Shown here: in pieces, positions 15,489-15,489 of the stretch
Position numbering within the stretch: the first letter of the stretch is position 1
How the letters are laid out: each line of letters begins with the position of its first letter
From: Shewanella sp.
Lineage (GTDB): Bacteria > Pseudomonadota > Gammaproteobacteria > Enterobacterales > Shewanellaceae
Assembly (NCBI GenBank): GCA_004195335.1
Contig: SDWK01000683.1
Coordinates: 1-15,489, forward strand
Direction of reading: 5' to 3'
DNA: 15,489 nucleotides
The notes under the pieces: generated by a model
What the model was told of the DNA's origin: nothing
What the model saw: only the letters and a program-made list of their open reading frames with translations
Database searches by the model: none
Program-made: the position numbers and the translations under genes

Positions 15489-15489
15489 C

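Overview
The window looks like chromosomal DNA of a gammaproteobacterium, most probably Shewanella. The main evidence is gene content and order: psrA-fadE, pykA, hexR, then divergent zwf-pgl-edd-eda. As I recall, this block is conserved in Shewanella. The protein sequences match the gammaproteobacterial versions (HexR, PykA, FadE, Eda) along most of their length. Base composition is moderate throughout. I see no transposase, integrase, tRNA, rRNA, phage gene or CRISPR array.

Left part (1-4000), accessory genes of mixed role: a DsbA-fold protein with a CPWS active-site-like motif (123-722); a small four-helix membrane protein resembling hydroxylaminobenzene mutase (867-1337); an unrecognised 74-residue protein (1596-1820); an OsmC-family peroxiredoxin-like protein behind a hairpin-rich leader (1988-2455); a possible 39-residue exported peptide with a TTG start (2486-2605); and, on the minus strand, a DASS/SLC13 anion transporter (2591-3964).

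Centre (3965-7769), fatty-acid degradation: a 451-base gene-free stretch leads into psrA (TetR family) and fadE (acyl-CoA dehydrogenase), which form an operon. A perfect TTTAAAC-N4-GTTTAAA palindrome overlaps the -10 box of a promoter with a perfect TTGACA -35 box, so PsrA very likely represses its own operon. A strong terminator follows fadE. A matching terminator closes pykA from the other side, with about 300 gene-free bases between them.

Right part (7770-15236), Entner-Doudoroff pathway and its control: pykA and hexR lie on the minus strand, and zwf-pgl-edd-eda runs divergently on the plus strand. Zwf, Pgl, Edd and Eda convert glucose 6-phosphate to pyruvate and glyceraldehyde 3-phosphate; PykA performs the last step of lower glycolysis. 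HexR is the KDPG-sensing RpiR-family regulator of exactly these genes. HexR-like inverted repeats (TGTA...TACA type) sit in front of both pykA and zwf, and a weaker one sits just upstream of hexR itself. A terminator follows eda. The window ends inside the 3' part of an unidentified minus-strand gene.

No clearly undescribed multi-gene system is visible. The least explained items are the small ORFs, the hairpin leader before the OsmC gene, and several unassigned palindromes.
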